DNA of 64,000 nt, from positions 28,118,821 to 28,182,820 of the forward strand of contig OY726563.1 in NCBI GenBank assembly GCA_963383645.1, read 5' to 3'. Every line of letters begins with the position of its first letter. The first letter of the stretch is position 1. Shown here in pieces: positions 10,351 through 22,381 of this stretch. A program made the position numbers and the translations under genes. Below the pieces are notes generated by a model that had not been told where the DNA came from, ran no database searches, and worked only from the letters and a program-made list of their open reading frames with translations. The stretch is from Muscardinus avellanarius. Taxonomy: Eukaryota; Chordata; Mammalia; Rodentia; Gliridae.

Positions 10351-11420
10351 GAACAAGACAAGGATGTGCATTATCACCACTTCTCTTTAAGATTGGCCAT
10401 GTTCATGGATAGGCAGAATAAATATCATCAAATTGGCCATACTTCCAAAAGTGGTTTATAGATCTAATGTAATACCCATTAAATTACCAAGATCATTTCT
10501 CACAGACATAGAAAAATCAGTACTTAAATTTATTTGGAACAACAAAAAGCCCAGAATAGCCAAAGTAGTTCTCAGCAACAAAAACCATGCAGGAGCAATC
10601 ACAATACTTGACTTTAAACTATACTACATAGCCATTGTAATAAAAGCAGCATCGTACTGGCACAAAAACAGATGCATAGACCAATGGAGCAGAATAAAAG
10701 AGTAAAAAAAAAAATCCCCACACTTACAGCCAATTGCCTTTTTACAAAGGGCCCAAAAACATACACTGGAATAAAGATAGCCTGTTCAACAAATGGCATT
10801 GGCAAAACTCATTAACCATATGCAGAAAAATGGAAATAAATCTCAATTTCTCACCTTGTACAAGAGTCAATCCAACATGGATCAAAGACTTGGGAGACCT
10901 TGAGGCTCCTTAAAGAGGGCATAGTTCCAACACTGCAATACATAGGCACATATAAAAAACTTTCTCAACAAGACCTCAAAGGCACAAGAAACTAAAAGGC
11001 GAATCAATATGTGGGATTGATTGAAACTTAAGAGCTTCTGTACAGCAAAAGAAACTATCCAGAACCTCAACCAAGAGTTAACAGAATGTGAGAAGATTTT
11101 TGCCACTATTCCTCCTATAGAGGATTAGTATCTAGAATATGCAAAGAACTCAAGAAACTCAGCACTAAGAAAACAAAGCACCTAATAAAAAACTGGGCAA
11201 GTGAATTAAATAGACACTTCATGAAAGGAGAAATTCAAATGGCCAATTAATGCATAAAAAATGCTCACCATCATTGGCAATCAGAGAGATGCAAATCAAA
11301 AGTACCCTGCTCCAGCTAGAATGGCAATCATTCAAAACACAACCAACAAAAAATACTGGCAAGGATATGGAGAAGTAGGAACTCTAAAACAATGTTGGTG
11401 GGATTGCAAATTAGTGTAAC
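10351..11420 (+). pseudogene. L1 ORF2 fragment, plus strand
   Basis: It starts in the reverse transcriptase region ('caagacaaggatgtgc'), skips internal sequence at about 10395, and then runs through the ORF2 C-terminal region to about 11420. The longest open piece is 90 codons (10433-10705). It is probably the inverted 5' portion of the L1 at 9693-10350. Confidence 0.8.
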
Positions 11421-11550
11421 CAGCCACAACTACTTAGTGAGGCCCTCTGCAACTTAGTAAGACCTTATTTCAAAATGAAGAATAAAAACTCGAGCTGGGA
11501 GTGTAGCTCAGAGGTAGAATCCTCTTGGGTTCAATCCTCAGCACATACAA
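11421..11550 (+). repeat. 5'-truncated B1-ID SINE
   Basis: Carries the end of the B1 part ('aacttagtaagacctt') and a full ID-like tail with A-box 'tgtagctcagaggtaga' and B-box 'gggttcaatcc'. Confidence 0.8.
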
Positions 11551-13664
11551 AGTATTATCTCTGTAGGACAGAGTAGGATGACATTTTAATAGAAATAATT
11601 GAAGACACCCATGCTTCCAAAAGTAATAGCATTTGCTTCCTAAATTTTACAACTCAGATCAGTAAGTGTGGGATTTTAAAATGTCAAATAATATTCTTGT
11701 CAAATTTCCCCCTTCTAAGATGAAAAAATAGTACATAAGATTTGATCTACAGTAATATATTTTATGTTTATGCTAATCCTATGTATTTTCAACTTATATT
11801 TAATGCCTTAGTTTAACTAAATTCACATAAAAGAAAATAAAATAGATAAGGGACTATCAATGTCAAGTAAAACCAGAAAAAATATAGATATGAGAGATGG
11901 ATAAAAAAAAACAATAAAAAGTCTTTATTTCTAGAATGAGTCTAGATCTGGAAAATGTTTGATCAGTGGCCTCTATATGAGAATATGGTAGTTGTTTTGA
12001 TTCTTCATCCATAGTTGAAGCTATTTGACAGGAAAGTAATCTACCATGACCTTTAAAGCCTCTTTATTATATGTTAGCAATGTGGTTGTTAACCCATTGT
12101 AAGGCGAGTGATATTTCCAACAGAGCTGAAAAACACTAGTTTAGAAAGCCCCATAGAAAAAGAAATACATTTCCTGTTGTGAGATCATTGTGGTTATATA
12201 CAGTGCCAGTGCCTGGTGCTTGTATCTAGCTATTTGATTCTGAGGATGCTGAATTTTCTTTGCTATTCAGTCCAGATTCATATGGGAAAATACAGATTAA
12301 AATAAACCTCAAGGAAAATTTCTTCAGGAAAATGGAATTAATAAAGAGCTAGCATGTGCTCTGAGACCTGTATGTCCAAATGAAAAAAAAAATTCTGTTT
12401 TCTTTTGTGATATGGGTGGAATTATCTTGTCAATAAAAATATTCAAAGTTTTATTTTGTTTTTAGAAAAAAATCCCTGCCATTTAAAGTTGTTGTGGGAA
12501 GTATTTATACTGCAGGGGAAAAAAAAGAAAAACTAAGTACCTGCAGAAGCAGCTTGCTTTACCCCAAATCTGCATCATTTGCTCTAGGTAAAAACACTGG
12601 GATGAAGTAAAGTAATGTGAAAATTTTTAAATTAATAAGTATGTGTCAGGCATTGTTCTAAGAACCCAAAAATTGAGCAAGCACTTGTTCACATTATAGT
12701 CAATGTCCAAGGTCACTCTGAAAGCCATTGTCTGTTAATGGTGAACTTGGAGTTGTGCAGTGTACAAATAGTCATACTCAATAGTTTTTTGTGATATCAA
12801 TTGAACAACAAACAATATAGAGACAAGCACTGTTCCTGTGGATGTACTCTGTATTATCTTGTTTGAATAAATGGAGAATAAATGAGTAAAACAAAAGTTA
12901 CATGTAGATATATGAACAATAAATTGAATAAAACAGGTTATGCATTACAAAGCAATATGAGTCATAAGGGAATAGTTATATTACAGAAAATATGATCAAT
13001 AAAGACCTTTCTCAGAAGTGTATATTTGAGCTGAAGCTCAATATGTAGGTGCCAGGCATATGGAAATCTGTATGAAGAACTATCCATACAGGGGAAATGG
13101 TAAATACATAGGTCCTGAGATGAAAGTGAGGTTGAAATATTCATGCTCTAGTAGTTGAGAGAAAATCAATATGGCTACAGTGGAGTAAATAGTAGAGTTT
13201 CACGATTCATGGAGTATTGGGGGATACACTAAATCATGTAAAAATTTTAGTCCTTGTTGAGAAATTCGGATATTGTTTGATTACATAAGATAGAATAATA
13301 GTGTATAGAAATGGGAGATTTAATCATAGAAGATGTATTTTAAAAAATTGTTTACATGAATTTTCTATAGACAAATCAGTAAGGATTCAAGGAAAATTGT
13401 GGCTGTTTCAACAGTCCAGGCAAATAATTGCAGTGGCTTATATTGGGATGATACAAGTAGAAATGGACTAACAAGCAATTGAGAAACTGATTTCAGAAAT
13501 AAACCAATACTCTTTCAGATAATTCATCTGAAATATTACATATAGATATGCATATATACATAATCTTAAAATGCATTAAATCTGTGATGTGTACAATAAA
13601 ATATCAGCAGGTTAATAATCCAAGAAACAAATATGTACTTTGTGCTTTTATTTTCTTTGTTTAC
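11551..13664. other. Mostly non-repetitive stretch
   Basis: Two kilobases without a supported gene. A short MIR-like block is noted separately at 12630-12720. Confidence 0.4.
12630..12720 (+). repeat. Possible MIR relic
   Basis: The block 'gtgtcaggcattgttctaag' matches the conserved opening of MIR, an old tRNA-derived SINE. The remainder is too diverged to align by eye. Confidence 0.4.
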
Positions 13665-14030
13665 TTTTTTTTGGCTATAAGCTTAAGTGATTTTATTATT
13701 ACAAAAATGGAAAGATAGAAATAGATACTAAAGCCCTACACCCAAAAGGGGGCTATCAGGAAGTGACTTGAAAATAAGTCCTTGAAGGTTTTGGGATATA
13801 GAAAAGTTTTATAGATACGTGGTTCTTCATCTTGCTCTACCAATAATCTTTGGACCTGATTAGATCCGCCCCCTCTCAGGGCCAGGTCTTTTGATGTGGG
13901 AATTTTTTTTTTTTTTTGCTGTAAGCTTAAGCGATTTTATTATTACAATGATAGAAAGATAGAAATAGATATTAAAGCTCTACACCAAAAAGGAGGGTAT
14001 AGTGGAGTGACTTGAAAATAAGTCACTCTC
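13665..14030 (-). mobile_element. Dimeric retroposed LTR-like 3' end
   Basis: Two ~115-base copies, 13672-13788 and 13917-14029, each end on the minus strand in an AATAAA signal followed ~15 bases later by a poly-A (plus-strand T tracts at 13666 and 13903). The left-hand copy also has ~100 bases upstream with a TATAAAA string (13807-13813) about 20 bases before the shared block. The motif ctttgttta flanks the whole unit on both sides. It looks like RNA ending in an LTR R region, copied twice by L1 machinery. No coding sequence is seen. Confidence 0.55.
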
Positions 14031-14167
14031 TTTGTTTAATTTATAGACTGTGGAAGGCAATAGTTCTCAACTGTCCTAAATTCAAAGAAATAAATAAATC
14101 ATTTTGATTGAATATTATCCTCACAGAAAGTAGAATGATCATGTTCTTTTTAATTATATTTATTTTA

Positions 14168-14640
14168 AAACCTGATGCACAGCTATGAACCTGGGTATGC
14201 ATATATTACTTTAGTTCTCTGATTTCAACTCCTTTGGAAAGATACCCAAAGTGGTATGGTCAGATAATAGGGTTTATCCATCCCAAGTTCTCTAAGGACT
14301 CTCCAAACTGATCTCCATAGTGGATGGACTAATTTTCAATCCCACCAACAATGTAGAAGAGTGCCTATTTTTCTACAGCCTCACCAAAATTTATTGCTAT
14401 TTGACTTCTTTATGATTGCCATTCTGATTGGGGTTAGATGGGATCTCAGTCTGGTTTTGATTTGCATCTCCCTGATTGCTAATAATGTTGAACATTTTTT
14501 CATGTATCTATAGTCATTTTTATCTCCTCTTTTGTGAAATGTCTATTGAATTCAGTTGACTATTTCTTGATTGGGCATTTTTTTTAGTGTAAAGTTTTTA
14601 AGTTTTTGTGTATGCTTGATATTGGGCCTCTGTCAAAGAG
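14168..14640 (-). mobile_element. Inverted 5' part of an L1
   Basis: A minus-strand ORF2 C-terminal segment that starts at the same L1 position (around 'cccatgtttatagcag') at which the plus-strand 3' part at 14655 begins. It is the inverted half of a 5'-inverted L1 insertion. Confidence 0.8.
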
Positions 14641-15200
14641 ATAAGTGGTAAAAATCTTATATATTTATACCCATGTTTATAGCAGCACAATTCACAATAG
14701 ACAAATTATGGAACCAACCTAGGTGTCCATCAACAGATCAATGGATTACAAAATTATGAGAAATACACATAATAGAATTCTACTCCGCAACAAAGAAATG
14801 AAATTACATCATTTGCAAGAAAATAGAAGTTCCAGGAGAACATTATATTAAGTGAGATTCGCCAGTCACAGAGAACTAAGGGTCATATGTTTTCTTTAAT
14901 ATGTGCAGGATAGGGAGTAATTGGTATACAAGAGAGACTCCAGATGATGAGGAGAAACTTCAGGAGGGCCATGGAGGAGAAATAAGGGTAGGGTTGGAGA
15001 AAGACTTTTGTTCATTAATAGAAATACTACATAGAATATGTATAAAAATGTGAATATATACCAACATCAACCTGTGAACTCCACTGAGAGGGAGGAAGAT
15101 AGGTAGGGGACACCAAGAGAGTGTTCATGTATGTCATTGTCAACATAATTTATATTATGACATGAGACTATAATGCACCCATAAAAAACACAAAAACCCT
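14641..15200 (+). mobile_element. L1 3' part with poly-A
   Basis: Contains the end of ORF2 and the 3' UTR, ending in 'gactataatgcacccataaaaa'. With 14168-14640 it forms one insertion. The flanks aaaacctgat (left) and aaaaccctgat (right) may be the target duplication. Confidence 0.8.
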
Positions 15201-15392
15201 GATAGAATTAGAATTATAAACTGAACTTGAAATCAAGTTACTTGAGGCCAAATCTCACCTTATTAATTTATTAGACAATTAAATGTGGACTTTGAAGACT
15301 TTCAGATTTGTTCTTTACAAAGTAGTAGATTGGACTATGTTACCCCTAAGATCCCTAGATATTTTTATAAATGTATTGAGGAAGCAAGTGGC

Positions 15393-15395
<3 letters not shown>

Positions 15396-15442
<47 letters not shown>
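15396..15442. repeat. (TA)n microsatellite
   Basis: A pure TA tract passing into a short (CATA) run just before a SINE tail. The 98-codon frame through it only encodes an Ile/Tyr run and is not a gene. Confidence 0.95.
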
Positions 15443-15446
<4 letters not shown>

Positions 15447-15454
15447 CATACATA

Positions 15455-15645
15455 TACACTGGAGATGGAACACAGGGACATTCTACTCCCAACTGATACC
15501 CCCAGTTCTTTTATTTTTTTGTTTGTTTTGTTTGAAACAGCATATCACTAGGTTACTGCGAGTCTCCCTAAGTTGCTGAGGCAGCTTCCCAAGAATTGAG
15601 ATTACATGTGTTAAATTAATTGGGATTAATTCACCACACCCAGCT
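15455..15645 (-). repeat. Old B1-ID SINE
   Basis: A diverged copy with 'ggagatggaacacaggga' and 'ccacacccagct', plus an extra TTAATT-containing stretch near the head. Confidence 0.75.
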
Positions 15646-16828
15646 AGGGGTTTATTTTAAATCAAATTAAGTAATACTGTAAGATCACAACCCATAAGGT
15701 TGAGAATAAATTATACGTTAGTTTTTTTATCTCCTTTCTTAGATCTTTAAGCATTCTGGAGGCCTATCATAACCCTAAAAATGTGGTCAAAGTTCAGCAT
15801 TCAATTAAAGACAGATCTCTGTTGAAATGCCATCCTCCCCTTACTTTAAATTTGGTGACTCTACTGCTTCACTGATAGTCTTAGACAACAACAAAAAATG
15901 TTGGTATCTAAATGCATTTTACCATCACATTTTAAATAACCATTGTTTCTTAAATTTTGCTATATCTCTGGGAAAAATGGAATATATTTACATTGCTTTA
16001 GTAGAATGCTAAGTTGTTTGCCCTATAAAGATATCTCACTTCTTTCCAAAATAAAGAGAATCTGTTTCTTTTCTTTTGAATAGTCTGAAAGGGTTACCTG
16101 TTTCCCCTTCTTTCTCTTTGTCTTTAGGTTACCTATAATTATTCTGTCAAAACATTTGTCCTTACACATACACACAACTTTCAATTCCAGAAAGCATCAG
16201 CTTTATATCCTAACACAAATCTCCCCTGCAATAATTAAGAGAAAATGTTGACCACCATCTTGAAGTGGTGGTAGTAGAGCCATGGGAGAAAACAAACAAG
16301 AATAAACACTTCAATAAATTATACTGTCACAACCACAAATAATTGACACTTCAAGAAAATAGATTCACATGTCAACAAAACCCTTGTGTTAGAGTTTTCT
16401 CAGTCTCTAATAGTTCTAGTGTCTGAAGTCTCTCTCCATCAAGCACACTTTGGAAATTCTGCTGCACTTTTCAGCCTCTTAGATTTTGCTTGCAGCAACT
16501 CTTATTTAAAAGGGTAAAATTGTAAGAAAATTCACTTGTCAACTGGCTATCCTTCCAAAGTTCCATTTCCTGAATAACCGCTAGAAAAAATCCACTATCT
16601 CAAAGTTATGTGATTCCTCTACATACGTATTGTAATACTTAACTCATATGTATTCTTAAATAACACATATGCACATTTTAGTTTATTTATATTTTAACAA
16701 ACCATTTTATGATTGATTTTAATTCATGATATATTTTTTATAATCAAACCATATTCATAGACACATTTAATTAAGTGACTACATATATAATTATTTTTGA
16801 GAAAATATTTCTTTTTTTGTAGAACATT
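15646..16828. other. Non-repetitive stretch
   Basis: About 1.2 kb with no supported gene, RNA or repeat. Frames of 60 codons or so are within chance expectation for this base composition. Confidence 0.4.
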
Positions 16829-17210
16829 TATTTATTTATTTTTATTTTTTAACAATCTTTTATTGAACATAAATAGTATACATTTAAACTATATTTGGTG
16901 CCCTCTCCCCCCACCCCCGTTTTCCCTTCCCCCCTCCCACCAATGGTTGTCTAGGTTAACCATGTCTTATTCATAATTTTACACATGTTCAGATGTAGAC
17001 CCTCATTAATCAAGATCAGCCTTCCTCCTCTCCTATCTTTCCTTTCAAACTTTGCTGGTATTTCCCCTCCATTATCTGGAGTCCCACTGGTATCCTTTGT
17101 GTTTCCTAGTTTGGGCATATTAGAGGAAACATATGTATCTTCTCCTTCTGTGCTTGGCTGATCTCACTTAACATAATGTTCTCTAGGGCTTTCCATCTTC
17201 TTGCAAATAA
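16829..17210 (-). mobile_element. L1 3' UTR with inverted partner
   Basis: A minus-strand L1 tail of the 'tttattgaacat...tatttggtgccctc' subfamily, the same as at 21158. It ends abruptly at 'ccatcttcttgcaaat' and joins plus-strand ORF2. Confidence 0.85.
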
Positions 17211-17666
17211 ACCTGACCCAAGATGTAAAAAGCCTCTACAACAAAAACTATAAAACATTAAAGAAAGAAATTGAACAAGACCTTGGAAGATGGAAAGATC
17301 TCCCGTGCTCATGTATAGGCAGAATAAATATCATCAAAATGGCCATTCTGCCAAAACTGATCTATAGGTTCAATGCAATTCCCATTAAAATACCAGTGAC
17401 ATTCTCCAGAGACCTAGAAAAATCAATCATGAACTTCATATGGAGAAAGAAAAGACCTAGAATAGTCAAAGCAATTCTCAGCAATAAGAAACATGCAGGA
17501 GGCATTACAATCCCAGACTTCAAACTATATTATAGAGCAATAGTAGTAAAAACAGCATTGTACTGGCACAATAACAGATATACTGACCAGTGGATTAGAA
17601 TAGAAGATACAGAAACAAACCCACACATCTTTAGTCAATTAATCTTTGACAAAGGGGCCAAAATAG
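17211..17666 (+). pseudogene. Inverted L1 ORF2 fragment with long open frame
   Basis: The plus-strand frame is open for about 150 L1 codons. Seen in it are KILLIP-like '[20 protein letters not shown]' and '[22 protein letters not shown]', which are typical of the L1 ORF2 region after the reverse transcriptase. The frame then reads ~35 codons into flanking DNA. Few changes suggest a young L1. As the inverted half of a twin-primed insertion it cannot function. Confidence 0.85.
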
Positions 17667-18036
17667 CATTATTTCTGAGCTTCTATTTAGATGGGTATTT
17701 AGATAATGTCCATTGTTTTATTATAAGCAATGCTACATTAGGATTTCAGTGCATAAAATTTTTAAAAACTTAGGAGATGGAAGTGTAAGTGTAACTATTA
17801 TGACTTGAACATTACACAGTGTATATGTATATCAAATAATCACATCATATCCCAGAAATATGTACAATTAATATAATAATAATTAATTTAATACTACACC
17901 AATATGCATAGCTTCTAGTGTACATGTGTGAGAATTTCTTTGGTAATAGGGAATTTGGCCTTTCTTTTATAAGTTTCTTGGCCATTAAGATTTATCCTAC
18001 ATTTTCTTTTAGCCATTTGTCTACTTCTTTGCAAGG

Positions 18037-18166
18037 GGTATTTTTTTCAGTACTGGGGATGGAACCCAGGATCATTCTACCTCAGCTGAGGCTGTCCACA
18101 AACCCTGATCTTTCTATCTCAGCCTCCCAAATGCTGGGATTACAAGCATGCACCACCATGCCTGGC
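18037..18166 (-). repeat. Internally deleted B1-ID SINE
   Basis: The tRNA-like tail joins the B1 head directly ('ctacctcagctgaggctg'), with the middle block missing. Confidence 0.8.
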
Positions 18167-18229
18167 ACAGACTTTTTTTAAAACAAATAATAATGTTCTC
18201 TAATCTATTCATCTTTACATTGCTGAGAT

Positions 18230-18445
18230 TTTTTTTTTTTTTTGGGTCTGGGGATGGAACCCTGGGGCATTTGGCCTCCAAGCTACAGCCCCTGTCCTAT
18301 TTTTTTTTTATTCTTTATTTTGAAACCGGGTCTCACTGAGTTGCAGAGGGCCTCACTAAATAGCTGAGGCTACCTGAGAACCACGATCCTCCTGTCTTGG
18401 CCTCCCTAATCCTGGGATTACAAATGTGCACCACCACTCCCGGGC
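18230..18445 (-). repeat. B1-ID SINE with clear target duplication
   Basis: Full length and little diverged. The flanking repeat ttgctgagatttt occurs before the poly-T (from 18220) and again after the head (from 18446). Confidence 0.92.
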
Positions 18446-19170
18446 TTGCTGAGATTTTAATATGTTTAAGAAACCTAGTTCCTTTTACTGTCCCTTTAAT
18501 TAAGCTTAATATTAGTAATGGTTTATGCATTTAAATATTAAAAGTAGAATTATACATTTAGTTAACATAATGTGGTTTGATTCTTTGGAAATGTTTAGAG
18601 CAGTATTAATTCCAATGTATTTAAAGCATGTATGTGAAGGTATTACTGCCAATTTTACTAATTCATGCAGGAAGGGAAGAAGGGTCACTGAGTGGGATGT
18701 GCAGAGAAATATAAAGAGAGCTATGTGAATTCGTATTTTAATACATTGAACCATGCTAAGATGTATAATTGCAATGCATCAATTAAAAATGAATGAATAG
18801 ATAAATGGCAAAAAAGTAAAATATACTATACAGAAGGATCATAGGATCAAGGTTAGTACGTGATAACTTAGTGTGACCTTGTTTCAAAATAAAAATTAAA
18901 AAATGGTTTGGGATGTAACATGACAAAATGTCCATGGATTTATTCCCCAATCCCACAAAAATATTTAAAAATTGTGTTATACACCATAAACATACACAAT
19001 GTTTATTTATCAATTAAAAGCAACTTTAAAAAAAAAGAGTGTAGAGATTCAACTCATGAATCCAAACATATATACACTGTATATAGAATTCATACTGTAT
19101 ATAAAAATGTTTTATTTATAAATTCCTAGCATTAAATTAAAAAGTTTCTGATATCTTAAAAGGAAACAAG
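18446..19170. other. Mostly non-repetitive, with a SINE remnant
   Basis: A degraded plus-strand B1-ID tail is visible at about 18850-18950 ('taacttagtgtgaccttg', then a decayed tRNA-like part). Nothing else is supported. Confidence 0.45.
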
Positions 19171-20200
19171 AGTCTAAAGAAAGAGCCTATAGAATGGGAG
19201 ATCTTTGCAACTATTCTTCTGATAGAGGGCTAATATCTAGAGTATACAAATTACTTAAAAGACTTAACACTAAAAACCTAATAACCCAGTCAAGAAATGG
19301 ACGATTGAACTAAATAGACACTTCAAAATAAAAAAATACAAATGGCCAATAAATACATGAAAAAAAATTCAACTTATTTACCAATCAGGAAGATGAAAAT
19401 CAAAACTCCACTAATATTCTAACTCCAATCAGAATGTCAATCATCAAGAAATCAAAAAAACAATAAACATTGTTGAGGATGTGAGGAAACAGGAACTCTT
19501 CTACACTATTGGTGGGATTACAAATTACTGCAGCTGCTATGGAGATCAGTGTAGAGATTTCGCAGAAAACTGGAAAGGGATCCTCTCTATGGTCCAGTTA
19601 TACCACTGCTGTGTGTTTTTTCCAAATGACTGAAATCAGAATATCGTAGTGATACATACATATTCATTTTTATAGCAGCACAAATCACAATAGGCAAATA
19701 GTGGAAACAACCTAGGTATCTCAACATTTGATGGATTACAAAATTATTGGATAGACGCACGATGGATTTCTACTCAGCAATAAAAAAGAGCAAAATTATG
19801 CCATTTGCAGAAAAATGGATAGATCTAAAGAACATTACATTATGTGAGATTCCAGTCAGAAAAAGTGAAGGATCATATGTTTTCCCTAATAGTCAGAAGC
19901 TAGAAAGTAATCAGGACACAAAAGGAACTTTAGATAATGGAGGAGAGAGTCCAGTGAAGCCAGGGAGGTGGTTTGCATAAGGTGGGGAGGAGCGAAAGAA
20001 TTATAGAAGGAAACACTTCAACTGACATTACGTACATAGGTAAGAATATCAATTTCAATTTTAATACCATGTACAGGGAAGGGGAGTGGGGTCAGAGCCA
20101 GGGAAATCTCACTAAGTGCGTTTATGTATGTCATTATCACTATGAACTGCATTATGATGTGAGACTATAATACAACAATAAAAGTAAAAATATAAAAAAG
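19171..20200 (+). mobile_element. 5'-truncated L1, ORF2 end and 3' UTR
   Basis: Plus-strand ORF2 C-terminal sequence ('gatagagggctaatatctag') is followed by 3' UTR and the end 'gtgagactataatacaacaataaaa'. Many stops and small deletions show age. The longest open piece (19747-19980) is 77 codons of the ORF2 C-terminus. Confidence 0.85.
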
Positions 20201-20924
20201 TGGCTAGCAATAGAGAAAAATAATTAAAATTTGACCCCTACCTGATAAAATAAGAAAAGATATTTCCATGTACATTAGTGGCTTAAATGTAAAAAAGGTC
20301 ACAAATATATTTTAAAAGACAACATAGGTTATCTTCATACCACATAGTAGAAAACATTTTTAAGCAAGAAAATAAAGCAGTCTTTAAAGGAAAAGATTGA
20401 TGTGTCTAATGATACATTTTCTAACAAATGAAAACTTAGAGATAGTTAAGACACAAGCCATGATACAGTGTTTTTAAAAATAATTTAAATACACAAATTA
20501 AATAAAGAACTACCATTCATAATATAAGATCTAAATAGCATGAATAAAAAGATAAACAACCTAATAGAGAAAAAATTCAACAGATTATATGAAAAATAGC
20601 AAATCTCAAAGTTAATAACTGTATTTAAAGATCATAGCCTCTTTAGTATTTATGAAAACTAAATTTCAAAGCTTAATTAAGTGCCACTATGTGCCCATTG
20701 GATAAGACATATTTAAAAAAGTGATAACTAATGTCAAATAATTCACACGAGAAACTAACCCAATATTGTTAGAAGTATATATTGATTTGACTACTTCTGA
20801 CATTCTTTGTCATTATGTTGCAGCTAAAAAAATATTTCCCCTTTGACTCATTACATTCCTGAAACTTCTTCATGACCACCTATTGCTCTCCCTAGTGTTC
20901 CTGTGTGTTCTCCCAGAAACCAAG
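20201..20924. other. AT-rich stretch, nothing recognised
   Basis: No gene or repeat that I can support. Confidence 0.4.
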
Positions 20925-21120
20925 ATACATATACTAAAATGTGCATAGCAGCATTGTTCATGACAGACACAAATTGGACACAACAAAAATATCCATCAAC
21001 AGTATTACTTAAATGCATATACAAGTGATAAATCTATAAATAGCCAAGAATGGATTAACAGAAAAATAAAAAAGATTACTAAAATAGGATTTTGAGAATA
21101 GTGCAAGACAGAAGGAGAAT
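20925..21120 (+). mobile_element. Old L1 ORF2 fragment
   Basis: The block 'catagcagcattgttcatgacag' with 'atccatcaacag' matches the ORF2 C-terminal region of an old L1, strongly AT-decayed. Confidence 0.6.
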
Positions 21121-21135
21121 TCTCGGTTGAGTTTT

Positions 21136-21157
21136 TTACTTGTCTTTTTTTCTTTTT
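21136..21157. repeat. Target-site duplication, left copy (22 bp)
   Basis: Identical to 22159-22180. It begins ttacttgtc and is T-rich, as expected for an L1 endonuclease target. Confidence 0.9.
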
Positions 21158-21560
21158 TTAAATTAATTAATTTATTTTTAACAATTTTTTTATTGAACAT
21201 AGATAGTATACATTTACACTATATTTGGTGCCCTCTCCCCCCCCCCCGTTTTCTCTTCCCCCCTCCCACCAATGGTTGTCCAGGTTAACCATGTCTTATT
21301 CATAATTTTACACATGTTCAGGTATAGACCCTCATTAATCAAGATCGGCCTTTCTCCTCTCCTATCTTTCCATTAAAACTTAGCTAGTATTTCCCCTGTA
21401 ATATCTGGAGTCCCACTGGTATCCTTTGTGTTTTCTAGTTTGGGCATATTAGAGGAAACATGTGTATCTTCTCCTTCTGTGCTTGGCTGATCTCACTTAA
21501 CATGATGCTCTCCAGGGCTTTCCATCTTCTTGCAAATGATATAATTTTGTTCTTCTTTTC
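21158..21560 (-). mobile_element. Young L1, 3' segment
   Basis: Poly-T, then the 3' UTR (with a C run at 21237-21247) and the last bases of ORF2, ending at about 'gatataattttgttc'. It is one half of a single 5'-inverted insertion. Confidence 0.9.
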
Positions 21561-22158
21561 AATAACCTAAAGAGGAAGCCTACAAAATGGGAAAGGATCT
21601 TTACCAGCCACCATTCTGATAGGGGGCTAATATCCAGAGTATACAAAGAGCTCAAAAGACTCTACACTAGCAAAACAAACAACCCAATCAAGAAATGGGC
21701 AAATGAACTAAATAGACACTTCACAAAAGAAGAGATACAAAGGGCCAGTAGATATATGATAAGATGTTCTTCATCACTGGCCATCAGGGAGATGCAAATC
21801 AAAACTACACTGAGATTCCATCTAACCCCAGTCAGAGTAGCAAGCATAAAGAAATCAAACAACAACAAATGCTGGCGAGGATGTGGGGAAAGAGGAACTC
21901 TTTTACACTGTTGGTGGGAATGCAAACTAGTTCAGCCACTATGGAGATCTGTGTGGAGATTCCTAAGAAAGGTGGGAATAGATCCACCATATGGTCCAGC
22001 TATACCACTCCTGGGTATCTTTCCAAAGGGGTTGAATTCAGAGAACTACAGCAACATATGCATACCTATGTTCATAGCAGCACAATTTGTAATAGCCAAA
22101 ATATGGAACCAACCCAGATCACCATCAACAGATGAATGGATAGCAAAACTGTGGGAAA
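21561..22158 (+). pseudogene. Young L1, inverted 5' segment (ORF2 C-terminus)
   Basis: Plus-strand ORF2 from 'acctaaagaggaagcc' to 'gatagcaaaactgtggg'. The open frame at 21756-22202 includes [24 protein letters not shown] sequence of the ORF2 cysteine-rich C-terminal domain, here [19 protein letters not shown]. The outer end lies only ~30 bases upstream, in L1 coordinates, of where the 3' segment stops. This is the expected geometry of twin priming. Confidence 0.9.
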
Positions 22159-22381
22159 TTACTTGTCTTTTTTTCTTTTTGATACTGGAAATTAAACCCT
22201 GAGTCATTCTACCTCTGAGTTACACCCCCAGCACTATTGTATTTATTTATTTTTATTTTGAAACAGGGTCTCACTAAGTTTCAGAGGGTATCACTAAGTT
22301 GCTGAGACTGGCTTTAAACCTGCAATCCTGTCTCAGCTTCCTAAATACTAAGATTACAGTTGTATAACACCGTGTCTGGCT
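22159..22381 (-). repeat. Diverged B1-ID SINE next to the L1 target
   Basis: The SINE body starts at about 22181 and ends at 'accgtgtctggct'. Its T-rich tail was the L1 insertion site, so 22159-22180 is also the right copy of the L1 target duplication. Confidence 0.75.

Noticed and set aside
15283..15579. 98-codon frame with an Ile-Tyr run
   Set aside because: Encoded by a (TA)n microsatellite.
16829..17666. Target duplication for this 5'-inverted L1
   Set aside because: Only weak similarity (tagaacattt against tagcatta) exists at the edges; I could not support a duplication.
17201..17773. 190-codon frame as an active gene
   Set aside because: It is a fragment of L1 ORF2 in an inverted segment and reads into flanking DNA; it lacks the start and most domains.
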